Of a stretch of 64,000 nt of DNA, positions 59,491 to 64,000 are shown one piece after another (the first letter of the stretch is position 1; every line of letters starts with the position of its first letter). Source of the DNA: Nakamurella flava (GTDB taxonomy: Bacteria; Actinomycetota; Actinomycetes; Mycobacteriales; Nakamurellaceae). Both the position numbers and the translations under genes were made by a program. A model generated the notes under the pieces. That model had not been told where the DNA came from, made no database searches, and saw only the letters and a program-made list of their open reading frames with translations. Where the stretch lies: contig NZ_SZZH01000003.1 of NCBI RefSeq assembly GCF_005298075.1, forward strand, positions 186,001 to 250,000, read 5' to 3'.

Positions 59491-61845
59491 TCAGGCCCGC
59501 ACCGTCGCCCCGGTCGAGCGCAGATCGGTCTCCAGGGCGAGGGACTGCAGCACCAGATCGAGGACCACCGGCGCGCCGGTCTTGGACAGCGGGTTGTTGC
59601 CGTTGCCGCATTTCGGCGACTGCACGCAGGACGGACAGCCGCGCTCGCACGGGCAGTCACGCACGAGGTCGCGGACGGCCGCCAGCCAGTCGGCCAGAAC
59701 GGCCATGCCCCGTTCGGCGAAGCCCGCCCCGCCCGGATACCCGTCGTAGACGATGACGGTCGGATCGCCGGTATCGGGATGCCGCGCGGTGGACAGACCG
59801 CCGATGTCCCATCGATCGCACCCGGCGAACAGGGGGAGCAGGCCGATGGCCGCATGCTCGGCCGCATGCAACGCACCGGGGATCTCGCCCTCGTCCAGAC
59901 CCGCCGCCAACAGCACGTCCTCGGGGATCGAATACCAGACCGCCCGGGTGTCCAGGGCGTGCGCCGGCATGTCCAACGGCACCGCGTCGATGAGCTCGCC
60001 ATCGGACCGTTTGCGCAGGTAGCCGACAACCTGACCGGTGGCCCGGGCCGGGCCGTAGCCGACCCGGATGCCGCCGGTCAACGTCCGGGCGGCCGACGGG
60101 TCGGTCAGGTCGACGCTGGAGATCGAACGGGCCACCGTGGTCCACGGCGGGCTCGCCCGGTGCACGAACGCCACCCCGTCGACCAGGTCCATGTCGTCGA
60201 CCACGTACGACTCGCCCTGGTGCAGGTGCACCGCACCCGGGTGGACCTGGGAGGGCGCCCGGCCCACGTCGACGTGGCCGAGCAGACGGCCGGACTCGCC
60301 CTCGACGATCGCCACCTGGCCGCCCCCACCGCCGCGCAGGTCGACCCGTTCGGCGGGGCTGCCCGGTTCGGCCCAGAACCAGCCGGCCGGTCGGCGGCGC
60401 AGGATCCGGCGGGCCACCAGGTCGGTGACCACCGCCCGCACCGCCTGCACGGCGGCCGCCTGCTCGGCCCCGGACAGCCCGGGGGTGGCGAACAGTTCGA
60501 GGTCGTCCTCGGTGAGATGCCGTTCGGCGGCCGCGCAGGCCAGATGGGGGCCGAGCACGTAAGGGTTGGCCGGGTCGAAGACCGCGGCCTCCACCGGCCG
60601 GCCGAAGATGCGCTCCGGGTGGTGGACGAGATAGGTGTCCAGCGGATCATCCCGGGCGACGAAGACGGCCATCGGGTCCGGCCGTCCCGGCTCCGGTGCG
60701 GCGCGCCGCCCGGCCCGTCCGGCCTGCTGCCAGAGGGACGCGAGCGTCCCCGGCCAGCCCGTCAGGACGACCGCGTCCAGGCCGGCGATGTCGATGCCCA
60801 GTTCCAGGGCGTTGGTGGAGGCCAGGCCGAGCAGTTCGCCGCTGGCCAGAGCCCGTTCCAGCGCCCGTCGGTCCTCCGCGAGGTAACCGCCCCGGTAGGC
60901 GGCGACCCGGCCCGCGGCGGATCCGACGGCCTCGTCGAGCAGTCGGCCGGCGGTGACCGCCGTGGTCTCGGCGCCGTGCCGCGACCGGACGAAGGTCAGC
61001 GTGCGGGTGCCGGCCGCGACCAGATCGGCCATCACGTGCGCGGCGTGCGTCCCGGCCGATCGGCGGATCGGCGCCCCGTTCTCCCCGGCGACACCGTCCA
61101 GGGCCGGCGGCTCGCACAGGACGAATGTCGACGCCGGGCGGGGGGCGCCGTCGGCGGTCACCGCCACACAGGGTCGCCCCGTCAACCGCCGCCCCGCTCC
61201 GGCCGGGTCGGCCGCGGTCGCCGACGCCAGCACGAAGACCGGATCCGACCCGTACCGGCGGGCCAGCCGCACCAGCCGCCGCAGGGTCAGGGCCACGTGC
61301 GCACCGAACACCCCGCGGTAGGCGTGGCACTCGTCCAGCACCACGTACCGCAGGCGCCGCAGCACCCGCGACCAGCGTCCGTGCTGCGGCAGGATCCCGC
61401 GGTGCAGCATGTCCGGGTTGGTCAGCAGCACGTTCCCGTGCGCCCGCGCCCAGTCGCGTTCATCGGTGGTGGTGTCGCCGTCGTAGCGCGCCGGACGCAC
61501 CCCCGGCAGCTCGAACCCGACCAACGACGCCAGCTGATCGGCCGCCAGGGCCTTGGTCGGCGACAGGTACAGCGAACAGGTCCGCGGGTCGGCCATGGCC
61601 GCCGCCAGCACCGGCAGCTGGTAGCCCAGCGACTTCCCCGAGGCCGTACCGGTGCTGACCACCACGTCCCGGCCCGACGCGGCGAGGTCAGCGGTGGCCG
61701 CCTGGTGCGACCAGGGGGCGATGACCCCGCGGCGCGCGCAGGCGGCCCGCAGCTCGGCCGGCACCCACTCGGGCCACGACACCGGCTCGCCGGCCCGCGC
61801 GGCCAGGAACTCGGTATGCAGCACGCCGGATGTGACGGAGGTCAC
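59491..61845 (-). CDS. DEAD/DEAH-box helicase with C-terminal zinc domain (MrfA/Hrq1-like)
   Basis: A 784-residue superfamily-2 helicase: Q-motif region PWSHQAATADLAASG, Walker A STGTASGKSLGYQLP, YLSPTKALAADQL, NPDMLH, DEAH-type box LDECHAYRGVFG, motif III LASATAADP, then the helicase C domain (YRGGYLAEDRRALERAL, STNALELGIDI, QQAGRAGRR). The C-terminal part has the DUF1998 region and cysteines CPCERGCPSCVQSPKCGNGN, a four-Cys metal site. MrfA-type helicases repair mitomycin damage. The homologue Rv3649 also adjoins the tad genes. Confidence 0.93.
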   Translation of the reverse strand: MTSVTSGVLHTEFLAARAGEPVSWPEWVPAELRAACARRGVIAPWSHQAATADLAASGRDVVVSTGTASGKSLGYQLPVLAAAMADPRTCSLYLSPTKALAADQLASLVGFELPGVRPARYDGDTTTDERDWARAHGNVLLTNPDMLHRGILPQHGRWSRVLRRLRYVVLDECHAYRGVFGAHVALTLRRLVRLARRYGSDPVFVLASATAADPAGAGRRLTGRPCVAVTADGAPRPASTFVLCEPPALDGVAGENGAPIRRSAGTHAAHVMADLVAAGTRTLTFVRSRHGAETTAVTAGRLLDEAVGSAAGRVAAYRGGYLAEDRRALERALASGELLGLASTNALELGIDIAGLDAVVLTGWPGTLASLWQQAGRAGRRAAPEPGRPDPMAVFVARDDPLDTYLVHHPERIFGRPVEAAVFDPANPYVLGPHLACAAAERHLTEDDLELFATPGLSGAEQAAAVQAVRAVVTDLVARRILRRRPAGWFWAEPGSPAERVDLRGGGGGQVAIVEGESGRLLGHVDVGRAPSQVHPGAVHLHQGESYVVDDMDLVDGVAFVHRASPPWTTVARSISSVDLTDPSAARTLTGGIRVGYGPARATGQVVGYLRKRSDGELIDAVPLDMPAHALDTRAVWYSIPEDVLLAAGLDEGEIPGALHAAEHAAIGLLPLFAGCDRWDIGGLSTARHPDTGDPTVIVYDGYPGGAGFAERGMAVLADWLAAVRDLVRDCPCERGCPSCVQSPKCGNGNNPLSKTGAPVVLDLVLQSLALETDLRSTGATVRA

Positions 61846-62125
61846 CTATCAGCCTCTTTGATCGATTCAGCCATTCGTGGCGGGCGCCGTCAGCAGCCGG
61901 CACGCCCCGCTCGGTTGTCCGAAGACTACCGCTTGACCAGCGGCATTACGGCGCCATCCGACGCGCGCAGCGCGTGTCGGACCAGCTGCTGAGAACTTCG
62001 TGAGAGGTGACATACAGTGCGATGCGTCACGCCGTGAGCAACCGCGGCGACACGTGTCGACCAACGCCGGTCCCGCATGTTGTGACCGGACTTTCACGAC
62101 TGTGCATGCAGGGATCGGGAGTTCG
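61846..62125. other. Divergent region upstream of hppA
   Basis: This 280-base region contains an 11-pair hairpin (61957-61967 with 61971-61981, one G-T pair) and a possible hppA promoter CTGAGA (61989-61994), 18-base spacer, TACAGT (62013-62018). This would give a leader of about 100 bases before the hppA ATG. The TACAGT hexamer and 18-base spacing match the 6C promoter. The cspA-type gene seen nearby in mycobacteria is absent. Confidence 0.45.
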
Positions 62126-64000
62126 ATGACTACAACTCTTGCCGCGACGACGACACACACCGCTGCCGCCGCCGACCTGACCCTCAGTGGGAGCGATCAG
62201 GGCATCGTGATCGCCGTGGGGGTGATCGCCCTCGTCGCCCTGGTCATCGCCTTCGTCCTGCGCGCCGGGGTACTGGCCGCCGGTCAGGGCACACCGAAGA
62301 TGCGGGAGATCTCCGAAGCCGTCCAGGAGGGCGCGGCCGCCTACCTCGGACGACAGTTCCGCACCCTCGGCATCTTCGTCGTCATCGTCTTCGCCCTGCT
62401 GTTCGTGCTGCCCGCGAACACCACCGGCGAGCGGATCGGCCGGTCGATCTTCTTCCTGGTCGGCGCCGGTTTCTCGGCCGCGATCGGCTACCTCGGCATG
62501 TGGCTGTCCACCCGGGCCAACGTCCGGGTCGCCGCCGCCGCCAACGAGCCCGGGGGACGGGACGCGGCCATGCGGATCGCGTTCCGCACCGGCGGCACCG
62601 TGGGCCTGGCCACCACCGGCCTCGGCCTTCTCGGCACCGCCATCGTCGTGCTCGTCTACACCGGCGAAGCGCCGAAGGTGCTCGAGGGCTTCGGGTTCGG
62701 CGCCGCCCTGCTCGCCATGTTCATGCGGGTCGGCGGCGGCATCTTCACCAAGGCCGCCGACGTCGGCGCCGACCTGGTCGGCAAGGTCGAACAGGGCATC
62801 CCCGAGGACGACCCCCGCAACGCCGCCACCATCGCCGACAACGTGGGCGACAACGTCGGTGACTGCGCGGGCATGGCCGCCGATCTCTTCGAGTCGTACG
62901 CGGTGACCCTGGTCGCCTCGCTCATCCTGGGCAGCGCCGCCTTCGGGGCCAAGGGCCTGATCTTCCCGCTGATCGTCCCGGCCATCGGCGTGCTGACCGC
63001 CATCATCGGCGTCTACATCACCAAGCCACGGGCCGGCGAGGCCGGACTGACGACCATCAACCGGTCCTTCTACATCTCGGCCGTCATCTCGGCCGTGCTG
63101 TGCGGGGTCGCCGCCTTCGTCTACCTGCCCGGCAGCTTCGCCGACCTCGGCGTCGCCGCGGTCGCGAACGAGACCGGCAACCCGGCACTGATCGCCTTCA
63201 TCGCCGTCATCATCGGCATCGTGCTGGCCGCGGTCATCCTCTGGCTCACCGGCTACTTCACCGGCACCGAGACCAAGCCCACCAACGACGTGGCCGACGC
63301 CTCGCTGACCGGCGCGGCCACCGTCGTGCTGGCCGGTATCTCGGTCGGGTTCGAGTCGGCCGTGTACACCGCGCTGGTCATCGCGGGAGCCGTCTACGGC
63401 GCGTTCCTGCTCTCGGGGTCCCTCATCGTGGCGCTGTTCATGATCGCGCTGGCCGGCTGCGGTCTGCTCACCACCGTCGGCGTCATCGTCGCCATGGACA
63501 CCTTCGGCCCGGTCTCCGACAACGCCCAGGGCGTGGCCGAGATGAGCGGCGAGGTGTCCGAGCAGGGCGCGCAGATCCTCACCGAGCTGGACGCCGTCGG
63601 CAACACCACCAAGGCCATCACCAAGGGCATCGCCATCGCGACCGCCGTACTGGCGGCGACCGCGCTGTTCGGCTCCTACTCCGACGCGATCCTGCAGGCC
63701 ATGGTCACGGCCGGCGAGGCCATCGAGGTCTTCACCGCGAACGTCGTGTCGCCCGCCACCCTGGTCGGCATGCTCCTCGGCGCCTGCGTCGTCTTCCTCT
63801 TCTCCGGTCTCGCGGTCAATGCGGTGTCCCGGGCGGCCGGCGCGGTGGTCTACGAGGTGCGACGTCAGTTCCGCGACATCCCCGGGATCATGGAGGGCAC
63901 GACCAAGCCGGAGTACGGCAAGGTCGTCGACATCGTCACCCGCGACTCGCTGCGGGAGTTGGCCACCCCCGGCCTGCTCGCCGTCTTCGCTCCCATCGCC
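62126..64000 (+). CDS. hppA: K+-independent H+-translocating pyrophosphatase, 5' part
   Basis: The frame from ATG 62126 stays open to the window edge: 625 residues, so the C-terminal part is missing. The protein has many transmembrane helices and the pyrophosphate site TKAADVGADLVGKVE, PEDDPRNAATIADNVGDNVGDCAG. Later motifs are SDNAQGVAEMSG and GNTTKAITKG. A Lys in GNTTK (Ala in K+-dependent enzymes) marks the K+-independent H+-pumping class. It couples pyrophosphate hydrolysis to proton export. The gene was identified by translation from the ATG; GGGA lies upstream as a weak ribosome site. Confidence 0.95.
   Translation, partial: MTTTLAATTTHTAAAADLTLSGSDQGIVIAVGVIALVALVIAFVLRAGVLAAGQGTPKMREISEAVQEGAAAYLGRQFRTLGIFVVIVFALLFVLPANTTGERIGRSIFFLVGAGFSAAIGYLGMWLSTRANVRVAAAANEPGGRDAAMRIAFRTGGTVGLATTGLGLLGTAIVVLVYTGEAPKVLEGFGFGAALLAMFMRVGGGIFTKAADVGADLVGKVEQGIPEDDPRNAATIADNVGDNVGDCAGMAADLFESYAVTLVASLILGSAAFGAKGLIFPLIVPAIGVLTAIIGVYITKPRAGEAGLTTINRSFYISAVISAVLCGVAAFVYLPGSFADLGVAAVANETGNPALIAFIAVIIGIVLAAVILWLTGYFTGTETKPTNDVADASLTGAATVVLAGISVGFESAVYTALVIAGAVYGAFLLSGSLIVALFMIALAGCGLLTTVGVIVAMDTFGPVSDNAQGVAEMSGEVSEQGAQILTELDAVGNTTKAITKGIAIATAVLAATALFGSYSDAILQAMVTAGEAIEVFTANVVSPATLVGMLLGACVVFLFSGLAVNAVSRAAGAVVYEVRRQFRDIPGIMEGTTKPEYGKVVDIVTRDSLRELATPGLLAVFAPIA

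Overview
The window is very GC-rich (by eye about 70% or more), uses many GTG starts and has tightly overlapping genes. It carries gene families typical of Actinomycetota: a Crp/Nth/MarP block, a PonA2-like penicillin-binding protein, a paired ArsA-like ATPase module, a 6C small RNA, an Ssd plus Tad pilus locus with DUF4244 pilin, and a K+-independent H+-pyrophosphatase. The order of the housekeeping genes follows, from memory, the Mycobacterium tuberculosis Rv3683-to-Rv3649 segment, but with several losses and insertions. A high-GC actinobacterium outside Mycobacterium, perhaps Nakamurella-like, is my inference; the sequence alone does not fix the family.

Layout. 1-2951: a fully overlapping MaoC/CitE-like/CaiB-like/GntR operon, probably for CoA-dependent degradation of a short dicarboxylic or branched acid. 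2948-5845: leftward membrane and enzyme genes (PAP2, DUF2231, ATP-grasp, DUF2510). 6290-8629: lysC (with an internal beta-subunit start) and asd, the entry to lysine, methionine and threonine synthesis. 8759-17654: accessory metabolism (secreted lipase, two FMN reductases, LysE exporter, lipoprotein, acyl-CoA synthetase, S9 peptidase, IclR regulator). 17877-24695: tRNA-Pro, phosphoesterase, PonA2-like PBP, ArsA pair, DUF4177 and RidA.

24804-32701 is an island breaking the conserved block: a 1545-residue secreted RHS/PA14 protein, a secreted protein of unknown function, and a NarL/DesK-type two-component system. 32780-41449 resumes the core: two metallo-beta-lactamase-fold proteins, NUDIX, RlmA-like methyltransferase, crp, a membrane protein, nth, CoA-type NUDIX, marP, a degenerate-looking EphE-like hydrolase and a holin-like membrane protein. 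41633-49979 is a second insertion: zwf, a PadR-controlled ABC exporter with two permeases, and a SigE-type sigma/anti-sigma pair. 50023-61845 resumes with acs, a protein carrying a decayed Fic motif, an intergenic region with a candidate 32-residue protein and the 6C RNA, then ssd, tadA, tadB, tadC, Flp-like pilin, two TadE-like genes and an MrfA-type helicase. The right edge cuts hppA.

Cooperation and control. Overlapping stop/start pairs (ATGA, GTGA) mark the operons 1-2951, 33541-35926, 37186-39955, 44841-48513, 54151-58119 and 58587-59473. Several convergent gene pairs are separated by near-perfect GC hairpins that lack U-tracts. The best candidates for new biology are: the 32-residue reading frame with strong Shine-Dalgarno and terminator opposite the 6C RNA; the decayed Fic protein beside acs; the hydrolase with no usable start codon and no nucleophile; DnaA-box-like repeats before ssd and the pilin gene; and the solitary RHS protein with no visible immunity gene.
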